Positions 10,865 through 20,916 of a stretch of DNA of 64,000 bases are shown here, in pieces. The DNA is taken from assembly GCF_004363295.1 (NCBI RefSeq), contig NZ_SNYQ01000006.1:57863-121862 (forward strand). The letters run 5' to 3'. The position numbers were made by a program, and so were the translations under genes. Under the pieces are notes generated by a model. The model was not told where the DNA came from. It was given only the letters and a program-made list of their open reading frames with translations, and ran no database searches. Source of the stretch: Mesocricetibacter intestinalis. Lineage in GTDB: Bacteria; Pseudomonadota; Gammaproteobacteria; Enterobacterales; Pasteurellaceae. Each line of letters begins with the position of its first letter. Within the stretch, counting starts at the first letter, position 1.

Positions 10865-10935
10865 AAAAAAACACCGCACTTTTAGCCGCCGGATTTCATC
10901 AAATCAATATTCAGGGGCAAATGCGGTGTTTTTTT
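10865..10935. terminator. Bidirectional terminator containing an uptake signal
   Basis: A-run plus ACACCGCA (10865-10878) pairs with TGCGGTGT plus T-run (10922-10935), enclosing a loop of about 40 nt. U-tracts exist on both strands, so it can end gltA (+) and the sit-type operon (-). The uptake signal at 10873-10881 forms part of the left arm. Confidence 0.85.
10873..10881 (-). repeat. DNA uptake signal within terminator stem
   Basis: A perfect AAGTGCGGT on the minus strand. Its TGCGGT core is one arm of the terminator hairpin, the second arm being the opposite-orientation partial copy at 10922. Confidence 0.9.
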
Positions 10936-10966
10936 ATCTGTTATTTCATTCTGGAATTCTTGTCGT

Positions 10967-11839
10967 TCAGCGCTCAGCCGCACCGGAAATCCGTTCCTTT
11001 TCAAGAGCCGGCGCGCGCGGAGGTTTTCTTCTTTTATTGTAAAACAGCGCCAAAATAAAGAAGCCGGCCTGTAATAATACGATGGAAGGGCCGATATCCG
11101 CATTCAGATGGTAGCTGAGCAGAGTGCCCGCCAAGGCGGAGGTAAGCGAAGTGAGTACCGCAATCAGCATCATGGATTCAAAACGATTGGTTAACAGATA
11201 AGCGGTAATTCCCGGCGAAATAAGCATCGCCACCACTAAGATCACACCCACCACCTGCATAGCGGTAATAATGGTTAGCGCCAACATCACCAACAAACCG
11301 TAATACAATAATTTCGGCGATAAGCCCGCTACCCGAGCATGGCCCGCATCAAAACAGAACAGTAAAAAGTCCCGCCGCTTCAAGATAATCACCGTAAATA
11401 CCAAAGCGGAAATTAGCGCTGTCTGCCACAATTCTTCGCGGCTGACCCCAAGCAGGTTACCGAATAAAATATGCATCAGGTGTTGATCGGTTTCCACTTC
11501 TACAAACAGTACCAAACCCAAGGCAAACATACCGGCGAATACGACTCCCATTACCGTATCTTCTTTTAATCTGCTGTTCTCTTTCAGATAGCCGACCCCT
11601 AATGCACAGCATAAACCGGAAATAAAAGCCCCTAACATTAAGGGCAGCCCCAGCAAAAAAGCCAGCACAATACCGGGCAATACCGCATGAGAAACTGCAT
11701 CTCCCATCAACGACCAACCTTTCAGCACCAAATAGCAGGAAAGTACGGCGCAGATAAGGGCGACAATCAAAGCGGTAAGCAATGCCGTACGCATAAATGG
11801 AAAGCTCAGCGGCTCCATAAACCATTGGATCAGGCTCAT
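10967..11839 (-). CDS. Mn/Fe ABC transporter permease (SitD/YfeD-like)
   Basis: An ABC-3 family permease of 290 residues with about eight membrane segments. The start at [10 protein letters not shown] is chosen because its ATG overlaps the TGA of the upstream permease (ATGA). An upstream in-frame start (11950) would overlap that gene by 115 bp and adds a non-conserved tail. The conserved LKGWSLMGDAVSHAVLPG is shared with the neighbouring permease, so the two arose by duplication and probably pair as the membrane channel. Last gene of the operon; it ends 30 bp before the bidirectional terminator. Confidence 0.92.
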   Translation of the reverse strand: MSLIQWFMEPLSFPFMRTALLTALIVALICAVLSCYLVLKGWSLMGDAVSHAVLPGIVLAFLLGLPLMLGAFISGLCCALGVGYLKENSRLKEDTVMGVVFAGMFALGLVLFVEVETDQHLMHILFGNLLGVSREELWQTALISALVFTVIILKRRDFLLFCFDAGHARVAGLSPKLLYYGLLVMLALTIITAMQVVGVILVVAMLISPGITAYLLTNRFESMMLIAVLTSLTSALAGTLLSYHLNADIGPSIVLLQAGFFILALFYNKRRKPPRAPALEKERISGAAER

Positions 11840-12705
11840 TTTGATTCTCCTGCGAAATCCTGTCCTTTTGCTCCGCTCCGCTGACGGAAACACAGACCGT
11901 ATTTCGGTGCGAAAAAGAAAGCAAGCAAAAACAGCAGGCTCTGTAGGCAAACGATTAATCCGCCCGTAGCGCCGTCGATAAAATAGCTTAGATAAGCACC
12001 CGCCCCGCTGCTAATAACCCCGAGAGCCACCGCGATAATAAGCAGGCGACTGAATCGATCGGTAAGCAAATAGGCGGTGGCGCCGGGCGTAATCACCATA
12101 GCGATAACCAAAATCGCTCCCACCGTTTGTAACGCGGCGACAATACAGGCGCTGAGCAAAGTGAAAAACAGAATTTTATAACGCAGCGGCGATAATCCTA
12201 CGGCCGTCGCCTGGGTTTCGTCGAAAAAGACCAGGAGCAAATCTTTCCAGAATAAAATAAGGAAAAGTGCGCAAACCACAATGATAAATATAACCTGAAA
12301 CGCATCTTCATCAGCGATGCCGAGAATATTACCGAGAATAATCTCCTGAACATTCACTGCGGTCGGATTCAAGGAAATAATAAATAAACCGGCGGCAAAA
12401 AAGGTACTGAAAATAAAACCTATCACCGCATCTTCGCGCAATTTGGTAACGGATTTAACCCAGAGAATGGCCAGGGCGGCCAGAATACCGGAAAAAAATG
12501 CGCCGAGGGCATAGGGTAAAGCGAGAGAATAAGCAATAGCCACACCTGGTACGACGGAATGGGACAGTGCATCACCGATTAAAGACCAGCCCTTTAACAT
12601 CAGGTAAGCGGACATAAATGCGCAGATACCGCCCACCGCGGCACTGATAATAATCGCTTTCAGCATATATTCGTAGCTGAAAGGCTCTAATAGCAGGGCG
12701 ATCAT
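11836..12705 (-). CDS. Mn/Fe ABC transporter permease (SitC/YfeC-like)
   Basis: A 289-residue ABC-3 family membrane protein with the signature [19 protein letters not shown] and repeated hydrophobic helices, paralogous to the downstream permease. It overlaps the ATPase gene by 4 nt at its start and the next permease by 4 nt at its end, so translation is coupled throughout. It belongs to the SitABCD/YfeABCD family that imports Mn2+ and Fe2+. Metal preference is inferred from the family and the upstream Fur box. Confidence 0.93.
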   Translation of the reverse strand: MIALLLEPFSYEYMLKAIIISAAVGGICAFMSAYLMLKGWSLIGDALSHSVVPGVAIAYSLALPYALGAFFSGILAALAILWVKSVTKLREDAVIGFIFSTFFAAGLFIISLNPTAVNVQEIILGNILGIADEDAFQVIFIIVVCALFLILFWKDLLLVFFDETQATAVGLSPLRYKILFFTLLSACIVAALQTVGAILVIAMVITPGATAYLLTDRFSRLLIIAVALGVISSGAGAYLSYFIDGATGGLIVCLQSLLFLLAFFFAPKYGLCFRQRSGAKGQDFAGESK

Positions 12706-13619
12706 TTCCGGCGATTCTCCCCCTGTTCCGCCCCCCGGCAGTCCGGGCGCAGGCAGTTTTTAACGATAGGCGCCGGCGGATCCACTTTGGTTTGCCCGTA
12801 AAATACCGCCGGGCGTTCATCATCGGTAAGTACGGTAACGGCACGGGCATCTTCATCATCATGTAAATCGCTGCCCGACAGCTTAATGTGCCGCAGTACA
12901 CCGCCGAAGACCAGTTCCAGATTATGTTGATTAAAAGTGGTCGGGGTCGGCCCGGTCGCAATTACCTTGCGGTTAATCATCACCACTTGATCGCAGAAAT
13001 CCGGTACGCTGCCGAGGTTATGGGTGGACACCAAAATTAAATGCCCTTCCGACCGTAATTCGCCGAGTAATTCAACAATGGCATTTTCGGTTTTTACATC
13101 TACCCCGGTAAAGGGTTCGTCCAGTAAAATAATTTTACTTTGCTGCGCCAGTGCGCGGGCCAGAAAGACGCGTTTCTTCTGACCGCCGGATAATTCTCCG
13201 ATTTGTCGTTCCGCAAGATGTTCGATACCGACTCGCTGCATGGCCTGTAAAACCTTTTGCTTATCCCTTTGCTGCGGAATACGCAAAAAATTCATATAGC
13301 CGTAGCGCCCCTGCATAACAACGTCATAGACGGAAATAGGAAACTGCCAATCCACATCTTCACTCTGGGGAACATAAGCCACCAGATTCTGCTTCAAAGC
13401 TTTGTTGATCGGCAGTTCACATAACAGTATATTTCCCTGCTGAGGACGAATAATCCCCATCAGACTCTTGAAAAGCGTGGATTTACCGCTCCCATTGACA
13501 CCGACCAGTGCGCAGGTTGTGCCTCCGACCAGCTGAAAAGAAACATCATGAATAGCCGTATGACCGTTATTATAACGAACCGTAATATTTTCAACGCGGA
13601 TAGAGGCAACAAGGGGCAT
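12702..13619 (-). CDS. Mn/Fe ABC transporter ATP-binding protein (SitB/YfeB-like)
   Basis: A 305-residue ATPase: Walker [10 protein letters not shown] near residue 40, signature LSGGQKKRV, Walker [14 protein letters not shown] and switch His in STHN. All catalytic elements look intact. The start codon overlaps the last base of the binding-protein stop. After about residue 250 there is an extra hydrophilic tail, rich in Asp and with two Cys (CLRPDC), beyond the core fold. Whether that tail binds metal is unknown. Confidence 0.94.
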   Translation of the reverse strand: MPLVASIRVENITVRYNNGHTAIHDVSFQLVGGTTCALVGVNGSGKSTLFKSLMGIIRPQQGNILLCELPINKALKQNLVAYVPQSEDVDWQFPISVYDVVMQGRYGYMNFLRIPQQRDKQKVLQAMQRVGIEHLAERQIGELSGGQKKRVFLARALAQQSKIILLDEPFTGVDVKTENAIVELLGELRSEGHLILVSTHNLGSVPDFCDQVVMINRKVIATGPTPTTFNQHNLELVFGGVLRHIKLSGSDLHDDEDARAVTVLTDDERPAVFYGQTKVDPPAPIVKNCLRPDCRGAEQGENRRK

Positions 13620-14500
13620 TATTTTTCAAATCCTTCAATAATGGTAGAAACCGTAATATTTAATAAATCCAGGTAGGTCGGTACCGGGCCGTCCGCTGCG
13701 GACAGGCTGTCCACATAAAGTACGCCGCCATATTTAGCGCCGGTTTCCTTTGCAACCTGCTGCATAGGTTTAGGAGAAATGGTACTTTCGCTGAATACCA
13801 CCGGAATCTTGTTTTTACGCACCAAATCGATAACGCGGCGAACCTGCTGAGGGGTACCCTGCTGCTCCGCATTAATCGGCCATAGATAAATTTCTTTAAG
13901 CCCGTAATCTTTGGTCAGATAATTAAAGGCGCCTTCGCTGGTAACCAACCAACGCTGTTGCTCAGGTACCGCAGCAAGTCTGGTGCGAAATTCCTGATCG
14001 GCACGCTTGATTTTTTCCGCATAGCGTCCGGCATTATCTTCGTAAATCGGTGCATTTTGCGGATCATATTTCACCAGCGCTTTTTTAATATTCTCAATAT
14101 AAATCAAGGCATTGCTCGGCGACATCCAAGCATGGGGATTAGGCAGTCCCTTATAAGCCCCTTCGTAAATAGACAGAGGTTCGATACCCTCACTGACAAT
14201 AACCGCCGGTTTATCCTGCATATTCTGGAAAAAACGTTCGAACCAACGTTCAAGATTGAGACCGTTCCATAAAATTAAATCTGCGGACTGAGCCTGAGCG
14301 ATATCTTTCGGGGTCGGCTGATATTCATGAATCTCCGCCCCCGGTTTAGTAATAGAACGAACCTCGGCGGCATCACCGGCAATATTCTGTGCCATATCCT
14401 GAATAATGGTAAAGGTGGTAACCACTTTTAATTTAGCATGGCCCCATAAGGGCATGGCTGCCATAGATACAAGAAAAATATTTAACAGTAGCTTTTTCAC
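13619..14500 (-). CDS. Mn/Fe ABC transporter periplasmic binding protein (SitA/YfeA-like)
   Basis: A 293-residue cluster A-I metal-binding protein with an N-terminal signal peptide (cleavage probably after GHA). Likely ligands of the family are visible: His in [11 protein letters not shown], His in NPHAWMSP, Glu in VVFSEST and Asp in LYVDSLS. The start is GTG with AAGGAG 6 nt upstream. First gene of a four-gene operon, 73 bp downstream of a Fur box that abuts its promoter. The set is the ortholog type of sitABCD/yfeABCD. Confidence 0.94.
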   Translation of the reverse strand: MKKLLLNIFLVSMAAMPLWGHAKLKVVTTFTIIQDMAQNIAGDAAEVRSITKPGAEIHEYQPTPKDIAQAQSADLILWNGLNLERWFERFFQNMQDKPAVIVSEGIEPLSIYEGAYKGLPNPHAWMSPSNALIYIENIKKALVKYDPQNAPIYEDNAGRYAEKIKRADQEFRTRLAAVPEQQRWLVTSEGAFNYLTKDYGLKEIYLWPINAEQQGTPQQVRRVIDLVRKNKIPVVFSESTISPKPMQQVAKETGAKYGGVLYVDSLSAADGPVPTYLDLLNITVSTIIEGFEK

Positions 14501-14542
14501 TGGCGCTCCTTATTTATCCGAATGTTATAATCTACCGCAGCT

Positions 14543-14571
14543 ATACTAAATGGATTTAAACAGGCTTTCAA
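14543..14571 (-). promoter_or_regulatory. Promoter of the metal-transport operon
   Basis: On the minus strand, TTGAAA (14566-14571), a 17-bp spacer, then TAGTAT (14543-14548). The Fur box begins 2 bp upstream of the -35, so Fur binding would occlude polymerase. Confidence 0.6.
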
Positions 14572-14572
14572 G

Positions 14573-14587
14573 TGATAATGATTATCA
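14573..14587. promoter_or_regulatory. Fur box
   Basis: TGATAATGATTATCA is palindromic apart from its central base and closely matches the core of the Fur consensus (GATAATGATAATCATTATC). It lies between the operon promoter and the 3' end of tusE. Iron-dependent repression of sitABCD is the straightforward reading. Confidence 0.8.
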
Positions 14588-14599
14588 ATTTCAATATAT

Positions 14600-14929
14600 T
14601 TATAAACATTTTGCCGGTTTCGGCAAACCGGCCAGCTTTGTCGCCTGCTTTGCCGGCCCTTCGGGAAACAGCCGTTGCAAATAGCGGCTATTGCCCTTTT
14701 CCGCCCCCAATTTATCCGCCATGGCCTTCACCAACATTCTAATGGCCGGCGAAGTTTTATATTCCTGATAAAAGGCGCGCACAAAATAAATCACTTCCCA
14801 ATGAGCATCGGTCAGCTGCAGATTTTCACGCTCGGCTATAAGCCTTGCCACAGATTCATTCCATTGATTCAGATCGAGCAGATAACCCTCGGCGTCCGTT
14901 GCGATTTCCGAATGTTCGACTTCAAGCAT
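14600..14929 (-). CDS. tusE: Sulfur relay protein TusE (DsrC family)
   Basis: A 109-residue DsrC-family protein ending in GLPKPAKCL with the penultimate Cys108 that carries persulfide sulfur. In E. coli TusE accepts sulfur from TusBCD and passes it to MnmA for 2-thiolation of tRNA U34. The helix-rich core ([28 protein letters not shown]) is typical. It lies beside the Bax-inhibitor-like gene, the same pair as tusE-yccA in E. coli. No tusBCD in the window. Confidence 0.95.
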   Translation of the reverse strand: MLEVEHSEIATDAEGYLLDLNQWNESVARLIAERENLQLTDAHWEVIYFVRAFYQEYKTSPAIRMLVKAMADKLGAEKGNSRYLQRLFPEGPAKQATKLAGLPKPAKCL

Positions 14930-15000
14930 ATTATTTCCCGTACGAATTATACGAAAACGCCCCGGTAAAGGGGCGTCGGAATTATCTATTGATGCGATAA

Positions 15001-15672
15001 TTAATCATCACCGCGTAAAATAGACAGGATATTCAGTAAACTGATGAACAAATTATAAATAGAAACGAACAGGCTTATTGTTGCACGAATATAATTGGTT
15101 TCACCGCCGTGAATAATGTTACTGGTTTCATATAAAATCGCCGCACTGGAGAAGATCACAAACAGGCCGCTGATGGCAAGATGCAATGCGGGAATTTGCA
15201 AGAAGATGCTGGCCACCATACCGATTAACAATACGATAAACAGCGAAAACAGCATACCGGACAGGAAAGACATATCTTTACCCGTGGTGAGCACATAAGC
15301 CGAACAGGCAAAGAACACCGCTGCGGTTCCGCCCAAGGCAAGCACCACTAAATCGCCCAGCCCGGCACCTATATACAGATTTAAAATAGGTCCGAGGGTA
15401 TATCCCAAAAATCCGGTGAAAGCAAAGGTGGCGATAATACCAGCTCCACTATTAGCCAAAGAATTGGTTAGAAACAGTAAACCGTAAAAACCGACTAGCG
15501 TTACGATAATGCCCGGATGCGGTAACCCCAAGGACATGGAAATATAAGCTACAAAGGCGGAAAAAGCCAGGGTCAGAGATAACAGAAAATAAGTGTTACG
15601 CAATACCTTATGGGTACTTAATAACGAGGTCGATTGTTCTCTGGAATCAATAACAAGTCTAGACTGAGGCAT
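15001..15672 (-). CDS. yccA: Bax inhibitor-1 family membrane protein (YccA-like)
   Basis: A 223-residue inner-membrane protein with seven hydrophobic helices. The closing region [22 protein letters not shown] is the UPF0005/BI-1 signature. E. coli YccA is a substrate and modulator of the FtsH protease; the same role is inferred here. It stands between tusE and tRNA-Ser as in E. coli. A short conserved hydrophilic N-terminus precedes the first helix. Confidence 0.93.
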   Translation of the reverse strand: MPQSRLVIDSREQSTSLLSTHKVLRNTYFLLSLTLAFSAFVAYISMSLGLPHPGIIVTLVGFYGLLFLTNSLANSGAGIIATFAFTGFLGYTLGPILNLYIGAGLGDLVVLALGGTAAVFFACSAYVLTTGKDMSFLSGMLFSLFIVLLIGMVASIFLQIPALHLAISGLFVIFSSAAILYETSNIIHGGETNYIRATISLFVSIYNLFISLLNILSILRGDD

Positions 15673-15867
15673 AATTTAATCCTTAATAATTGTACATGAT
15701 AGCAGAATGTTAAATTACTGTTTAAAGGGGTAAAAGTCAAAATGTTTTTGGTACGGATTGCAGCGATAATAAACAAAATGCGCAAATTATCGTCTTTTAA
15801 TCCTAATGAGATAAATTTTAGTTTACTCATGCCGATAACTATATTATATTGCAGGCCGTTACACAAC

Positions 15868-15957
15868 GGAGGAATGGTCGAGTGGTTGAAGGCACCGGTC
15901 TTGAAAACCGGCGAGGGTTTACGCCCTCCCTGGGTTCGAATCCCAGTTCCTCCGCCA
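15868..15957 (+). tRNA. serT: tRNA-Ser (UGA)
   Basis: 90 nt with CCA encoded. Acceptor stem GGAGGAA/TTCCTCC, G discriminator, long class II variable arm (GCGAGGGTTTACGCCCTC) and anticodon TGA in CTTGAAAA. Located next to yccA as serT is in E. coli. Confidence 0.97.
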
Positions 15958-16085
15958 TTTAATCCTATTTGAACGCAGAGGAAACAAATATTCCGCTGCG
16001 TTTTTTATTATATTTTTTACTCCGCCCCGGCCCTTAAAATCCCTTCCCCTTGCTTTCCATCTTGATAAAAACTCGTCTATAATTG

Positions 16086-16094
16086 ACCGCACTT
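16086..16094 (-). repeat. DNA uptake signal upstream of folP
   Basis: A perfect AAGTGCGGT on the minus strand in the folP leader, 20 bp before the start codon. Confidence 0.88.
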
Positions 16095-16114
16095 TTAACT
16101 CAAAAAGGCAATGT

Positions 16115-16942
16115 ATGAAACTCTATGCCAACCAGCGCAGCTTAGATCTCTCCACCCCTCGCATTATGGGGATTTTGAATTTCACTCCGGACTCATTTTC
16201 GGACAGCGGACAATTCTACCGTCTGGATAAAGCGCTACAGCACGTAGAAAAAATGATTAAGGCGGGGGCGGATATTATTGATATCGGCGGAGAATCAACC
16301 CGCCCTATGGCGGAAGAGGTTTCGCCGGAGCAGGAATTGGCACGGGTGGTTCCCGTCGTGGAAGCGGTGCGTCGCCGCTTCGACTGTTGGATTTCGGTGG
16401 ATACCTCAAAAGCCGAAGTTATGCGGGAAAGCGCCAAAGTCGGTATGGATATCATTAACGATATCCGCGCCTTACAAGAACCCAATGCCTTGGAAACCGC
16501 AGCCGAACTGGGGTTGCCCGTCTGCCTGATGCATATGCAGGGACAACCGCGCACCATGCAAACTGCTCCCCAATATAATAATGTGGTCGAAGAGGTGGCC
16601 GACTTTCTGCTGCAACGTACCGAAGCTTGTTTGCAGGCCGGTATTCCGGCGCGCAATATTATTTGGGATCCGGGATTCGGCTTCGGCAAAAACCTCCAGC
16701 ACAATTATAAACTGCTGCAACAACTTTCCCGTTTTGCCGTACAGGGATATCCCGTGCTCGCCGGACTGTCGCGTAAATCCATGCTGGGAGCGGTACTGGA
16801 TAAAAGCGTGGAACAACGTATCACCGCCAGCGCTGCAGCCGCTTTGCTTGCCGCCATAAACGGCGCCCTGATTTTACGGGTACATGATGTGGCGGAAACC
16901 GCAGATGCTCTCAAAATTTGGCAGGCAATGCTGAACGCATAA
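16115..16942 (+). CDS. folP: Dihydropteroate synthase
   Basis: Joins p-aminobenzoate to 6-hydroxymethyl-dihydropterin diphosphate in folate synthesis; the sulfonamide target. 275 residues, normal length, TIM-barrel. Motifs: [43 protein letters not shown], and [11 protein letters not shown] near the C-terminus. Followed 43 bp later by glmM, the same order as E. coli folP-glmM. ftsH, which precedes folP in E. coli, is not here; tRNA-Ser is upstream instead. Confidence 0.97.
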   Translation: MKLYANQRSLDLSTPRIMGILNFTPDSFSDSGQFYRLDKALQHVEKMIKAGADIIDIGGESTRPMAEEVSPEQELARVVPVVEAVRRRFDCWISVDTSKAEVMRESAKVGMDIINDIRALQEPNALETAAELGLPVCLMHMQGQPRTMQTAPQYNNVVEEVADFLLQRTEACLQAGIPARNIIWDPGFGFGKNLQHNYKLLQQLSRFAVQGYPVLAGLSRKSMLGAVLDKSVEQRITASAAAALLAAINGALILRVHDVAETADALKIWQAMLNA

Positions 16943-16985
16943 CCAAATCGCATTTTATTTCATTGAACACAAAGGACAAAATACA

Positions 16986-18320
16986 ATGGCAGAACGTAAA
17001 TATTTCGGTACCGACGGCGTACGCGGTCGGGTGGGAACATTCCCCATTACCCCTGAATTCGCCCTAAAATTGGGCTGGGCCGCAGGTAAAGTCTTAGCTT
17101 CGCATGGTTCACAGCGCGTTCTAATCGGTAAGGATACGCGTATCTCCGGTTATATGCTGGAATCGGCACTGGAAGCCGGGCTTGCCGCCGCCGGCTTATC
17201 CGCCGCTTTTATCGGGCCGATGCCGACACCGGCGGTGGCCTATCTGACCCGAACTTTCCGGGCCGAAGCGGGGATCGTTATTTCGGCATCACATAATCCT
17301 TATTATGACAACGGAATAAAATTTTTCTCCGCACAGGGAACAAAGTTACCGGACGCTGTGGAAGAAGCCATCGAAGCCATGTTGGAACAACCTATGGACT
17401 GCGTAGAATCGGCCCAGCTCGGCAGAGCCAGCCGCATAAACGATGCGGCCGGACGCTATATAGAATTCTGTAAAGGCACCTTTCCCGCCCATTTAAGCCT
17501 GGACGGTTACAAAATCGTGGTGGATTGCGCACATGGAGCAACCTATCATATTGCGCCTAATGTTATGCGTGAACTGGGCGCCGAAGTCATTGAAATAGGC
17601 ACCAGTCCGAATGGCATGAATATCAATGAAAAATGCGGCGCAACGGACATTACCGCCCTGCGCGAAAAGGTGCTGGCAACCAATGCGGATATCGGTCTGG
17701 CCTATGACGGCGACGGCGACCGTATTATGATGGTGGATCATCTGGGCAACAAAGTGGACGGCGATCAGATTCTGTTTATTATCGCTCGGGAAAAACTGCG
17801 CGCCGGTAATCTGCAAGGTGGCGTAGTAGGTACGCTGATGAGCAATATGAGCCTGGAAATCGCTCTTAAACAACTGGGAGTTCCTTTTATCAGAGCTAAA
17901 GTCGGTGATCGCTATGTTCTTGAACAAATGCAGGAGCAAAACTGGGTACTGGGCGGAGAAAATTCCGGCCATATTATTATTGCGGATAAAAATACCACCG
18001 GCGATGGTATCATCGCCTCCCTCGCGGTCTTAACCGCAATGGTACAGCATAAGTTATCGCTGCACGAACTAAGTTCCGCCGTACAGCTGTTTCCTCAGGT
18101 ACTGATCAATATTCGCTTCTCCGGCGGTACGAATCCGCTGGAAAATCAGGCGGTTAAGCAAGTGGCGGCCGAGGTGGAACAGAAATTGAAGGGCAAAGGG
18201 CGTATTCTGTTGCGCAAATCCGGTACGGAACCGCTGATCCGAGTAATGGTGGAATGTGAAGAAGCCGAACTGGCGCAACAATATGCGGAACAAATTGCGG
18301 CGGTGATAAAAGAAAATTAA
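16986..18320 (+). CDS. glmM: Phosphoglucosamine mutase
   Basis: Converts glucosamine-6-phosphate to glucosamine-1-phosphate for UDP-GlcNAc, peptidoglycan and LPS. 444 residues. The phosphoserine loop is [18 protein letters not shown] (about residue 100). The Mg2+ loop is [12 protein letters not shown]. Sugar-binding GGENSGHII and the phosphate-binding [12 protein letters not shown] are intact. Co-transcribed with folP and closed by the terminator at 18392. Confidence 0.98.
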   Translation: MAERKYFGTDGVRGRVGTFPITPEFALKLGWAAGKVLASHGSQRVLIGKDTRISGYMLESALEAGLAAAGLSAAFIGPMPTPAVAYLTRTFRAEAGIVISASHNPYYDNGIKFFSAQGTKLPDAVEEAIEAMLEQPMDCVESAQLGRASRINDAAGRYIEFCKGTFPAHLSLDGYKIVVDCAHGATYHIAPNVMRELGAEVIEIGTSPNGMNINEKCGATDITALREKVLATNADIGLAYDGDGDRIMMVDHLGNKVDGDQILFIIAREKLRAGNLQGGVVGTLMSNMSLEIALKQLGVPFIRAKVGDRYVLEQMQEQNWVLGGENSGHIIIADKNTTGDGIIASLAVLTAMVQHKLSLHELSSAVQLFPQVLINIRFSGGTNPLENQAVKQVAAEVEQKLKGKGRILLRKSGTEPLIRVMVECEEAELAQQYAEQIAAVIKEN

Positions 18321-18391
18321 TTGCGCAGCAAAATCAGTTCTTCAAATGGCTCCGGCTTTTATCTAAGTCTGCACAGCAGCACCAAAACCTT

Positions 18392-18427
18392 AAAAACCGG
18401 GAGTTCCTCCGGAATTTCCCGGTTTTT
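18392..18427 (+). terminator. Terminator of folP-glmM
   Basis: AAAAACCGGGA pairs with TTCCCGGTTTTT, forming an 11-bp stem and a T-run (18423-18427), about 70 bp after the glmM stop and before the tRNA-Val promoter. Confidence 0.85.
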
Positions 18428-18477
18428 CTAGGGTTGATTAAAAAGTTAGCGATTATCCGCTATTGTAAAAATATCGC

Positions 18478-18506
18478 TTGTCTTTGCCGATAAAAACTTA
18501 TATTAT
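18478..18506 (+). promoter_or_regulatory. Promoter of tRNA-Val
   Basis: TTGTCT, 17-bp spacer, TATTAT, followed by a C/G-rich discriminator (CACCCCGC) as is common for stringently controlled tRNA promoters. Confidence 0.55.
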
Positions 18507-18538
18507 TCACCCCGCTGTCAAATACAGCCCTCCCAAAT

Positions 18539-18615
18539 GCGACCGTAGCTCAGTTGGTTAGAGCACCACCTTGACATGGTGGGGGTCAGTGGTTCGAGTC
18601 CACCCGGTCGCACCA
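18539..18615 (+). tRNA. tRNA-Val (GAC)
   Basis: 77 nt including CCA. Acceptor GCGACCG/CGGTCGC, discriminator A, anticodon GAC in CTTGACAT, and intact D and T arms (GGTTCGAGTCC). Confidence 0.97.
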
Positions 18616-18754
18616 TCATACTTTATATTCCCTTATATCATTATTCCTCGGTTAGCAATTTCAGGGGCTATTTCATGCTTTGTGCCAACTTGAACCTCAC
18701 CTCGATTTCTTAGAATTTGTTTGCGATAATCCTCCGGCTAACCTGAAAGCTCGC

Positions 18755-19027
18755 TTATCTTTCCACCTGAAAACCGGTAAAAGCTCGATTAATATGATAC
18801 GGCTGTTCAATAACGCGAGTTACTTTGGCATTGCGCGGGCCGGTTTGTAACCATTGACGAAATAAATTTAGCGCATTTTCCTCTCCACAGGCGATAATAT
18901 AGACGCTGCCGTCGGCCTGATTCCGCACATAGCCGCACAACCCCAATTCATTAGCCTTGCGCCAGGTGGAAAAACGAAAGCCCACGCCTTGTACCAGACC
19001 CCATACCCGAAATTCCGATTTTTGCAT
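18755..19027 (-). CDS. yccX: Acylphosphatase
   Basis: 90 residues, the exact family size. The catalytic Arg18 lies in GLVQGVGFRF and Asn36 in GYVRNQADGSV. Hydrolyses carboxyl-phosphate bonds of acylphosphates; physiological role obscure. In E. coli yccX sits next to tusE. Here it is 3.8 kb away and separated from tusE by folP-glmM and two tRNAs. Monocistronic. Confidence 0.95.
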   Translation of the reverse strand: MQKSEFRVWGLVQGVGFRFSTWRKANELGLCGYVRNQADGSVYIIACGEENALNLFRQWLQTGPRNAKVTRVIEQPYHINRAFTGFQVER

Positions 19028-19205
19028 ATTCCTCCCTATCCGCTTTAGTTCGGAAAGATTTTTTCCGTTTCGCTATTTTCATTTTAATTAAATTAGCATA
19101 GGATACAAGGGCACGCCTGCAGAGAAGTCTGATCCCGAATCAGCCCTAATATGCAGAGCATATCTGACTTATTAATCCCATATCCTTAGATAGAAAGGAG
19201 CAATT

Positions 19206-19868
19206 ATGAAATTTCGTCTTGCAACATTAGCGACTTTGCTTTTATTTACGAGTACCGCAAGTTTTGCCGGTGTTGTTACAAGTTCATCTAATGTAGATTT
19301 CTTAGCGATCGACGGTCAAAAAGCGAGCAAATCCCTGTTAAAAGAAACCCGCTCATTTAATATTAATGATAATGGTAAACATCAGGTGGTAGTCCGCGTG
19401 TCCGAAATCGTCCGTTCCGGCTCCGATCGTACTTTATTCGAGTCCGATCCTATCGTGGTAACTTTCCAGGGTTCTAATGAAGATATTCAGATTTCCGCAC
19501 CAAAACTGGACAATGAGCGGGACGTTAATAACTTTAAACGGGCGCCTAAAATCTCGGTTAAAACCCTTTCCGGTACGGAACTGAAAAGCACTCAGGAATA
19601 CTTAAAACAGGAAGGCTTTCTACCTAGCGTCAATCTGATTGAAAACCTGTCCGAATATAATACATCCGGTGCGGCCGCTGCGGTTCCGGCTTTCGCCACA
19701 ACCGCAATGCCTGCCGCCGTGCCTATGAGCGGTGCCGGTAAAGCGGTAAAAGGTAAAGTAACGGTACAGGGCGAAAACGTTGCCGAACAAATGCTGCAAT
19801 ACTGGTATCAACAGGCGGACAAAGCTACTCAGGCGCGTTTCCTCGACTGGGCGAAAAATCATAAATAA
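19206..19868 (+). CDS. DUF2057 family periplasmic protein (YccT/CsgI-like)
   Basis: 220 residues with a signal peptide (cleavage likely after SFA-G). The body matches the DUF2057 pattern seen in E. coli YccT, which is the same length and has been described as a curli synthesis inhibitor (CsgI). No curli genes are visible here, so that activity should not be assumed. An Ala/Pro-rich linker (residues about 155-180) separates two parts. AAGGAG precedes the ATG. It stands before mgsA, as its homologue neighbours mgsA in E. coli. Confidence 0.8.
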   Translation: MKFRLATLATLLLFTSTASFAGVVTSSSNVDFLAIDGQKASKSLLKETRSFNINDNGKHQVVVRVSEIVRSGSDRTLFESDPIVVTFQGSNEDIQISAPKLDNERDVNNFKRAPKISVKTLSGTELKSTQEYLKQEGFLPSVNLIENLSEYNTSGAAAAVPAFATTAMPAAVPMSGAGKAVKGKVTVQGENVAEQMLQYWYQQADKATQARFLDWAKNHK

Positions 19869-19958
19869 TCGAGGGGATACCCCTTTATATCCGGGGTGAT
19901 TGCAGGCCGCCGCCCTGTAGCCCGCAATCACGCCGAGTTTTTAGCTGCGAGATAAATT

Positions 19959-20417
19959 ATGCAAAGCACCTTTCGTACTCTACCTGCGGACAAGCGGGTT
20001 GCCCTGGTCGCACATGATCATTGTAAAGCGGATCTGATCGCATGGTGCAAACGTAATGCGGATGCTCTCCGCCCTCACCATCTTTATGCAACCGGAACCA
20101 CGGGCAATCTGATTAATCAGGAAACCGGCCTGTCCATCAATAACCTGCTGAGCGGCCCTATGGGCGGAGATCAGCAACTGGGCGGACTAATTGCGGAGCT
20201 GAAAATTGATATTCTGATTTTCTTCTGGGATCCCATGAATGCGGTACCTCATGATCCCGATGTAAAAGCCCTGATGCGCATTGCAACCGTGTGGAACATT
20301 CCGGTGGCGATGAATATGGCAAGTGCGGATTTTCTCATCCGTTCGCCCCAATTCGACCAAAATACGCCAATCCGTATTCCCGATTATCCGCAATATTTGC
20401 AGGAACGGTTAAAATAA
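19959..20417 (+). CDS. mgsA: Methylglyoxal synthase
   Basis: Converts dihydroxyacetone phosphate to methylglyoxal and phosphate, a bypass that relieves triose-phosphate stress. 152 residues as in E. coli. The phosphate-binding [11 protein letters not shown] and catalytic Asp in [12 protein letters not shown] and [14 protein letters not shown] are present. It follows the DUF2057 gene by 90 bp of hairpin-rich sequence (GTGATTGC/GCAATCAC at 19896-19931) without a U-run, so read-through is likely. Confidence 0.97.
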   Translation: MQSTFRTLPADKRVALVAHDHCKADLIAWCKRNADALRPHHLYATGTTGNLINQETGLSINNLLSGPMGGDQQLGGLIAELKIDILIFFWDPMNAVPHDPDVKALMRIATVWNIPVAMNMASADFLIRSPQFDQNTPIRIPDYPQYLQERLK

Positions 20418-20436
20418 AAAAACTTGGCCAAAAACA

Positions 20437-20445
20437 ACCGCACTT
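20437..20445 (-). repeat. DNA uptake signal between mgsA and yccF
   Basis: A perfect AAGTGCGGT on the minus strand in the 51-bp mgsA-yccF gap, just before the yccF ribosome site. Confidence 0.88.
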
Positions 20446-20468
20446 TTCGGCATTATTAAGGAGATTTT

Positions 20469-20915
20469 GTGGCCTTTATTCTGAATATACTGAATTTTGT
20501 TTTAGGCGGCTTTGCAACCACCTTCGGCTGGTTATTCGCGACTCTGGTCAGTGTGCTCCTGATCATCACCCTGCCCTATTCCCGCAGCTGTTGGGAAATC
20601 ACTAAAATGTCTTTGCTACCTTTCGGTAACGATATTATCCATGTTAAATATCTCGAACCTACAGGCTCCCTGCAAAACGGCCTGGGTAGGGTACTCAATT
20701 TAATCTGGTTTATCCTATTCGGTTGGTGGCTCTGCTTATTACATATTTTCACCGGCATTACCCAATGCCTTACCATTATCGGTATCCCAACCGGTTTGGC
20801 TCACTTTAAATTAGCGGGTATTTCGCTGTTTCCGGTCGGTCAGCGCGTAGTCGCCAAAGAGATTGCCGAACTGGCGCGCCGCCGCTATGCGGAACAACAA
20901 TTCCATCGCCGCTAA
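20469..20915 (+). CDS. yccF: YccF domain inner-membrane protein
   Basis: 148 residues with about four hydrophobic segments; same length as E. coli YccF. Start is GTG with AAGGAG 7 nt upstream. Motifs LPYSRSCWEITKMSLLPFG and LTIIGIPTGLAHFKLAGISLFPVG form the duplicated YccF domain. Function unknown. The downstream yccS ATG begins one base after its stop, so the two are co-translated. Confidence 0.92.
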   Translation: MAFILNILNFVLGGFATTFGWLFATLVSVLLIITLPYSRSCWEITKMSLLPFGNDIIHVKYLEPTGSLQNGLGRVLNLIWFILFGWWLCLLHIFTGITQCLTIIGIPTGLAHFKLAGISLFPVGQRVVAKEIAELARRRYAEQQFHRR

Positions 20916-20916
20916 T

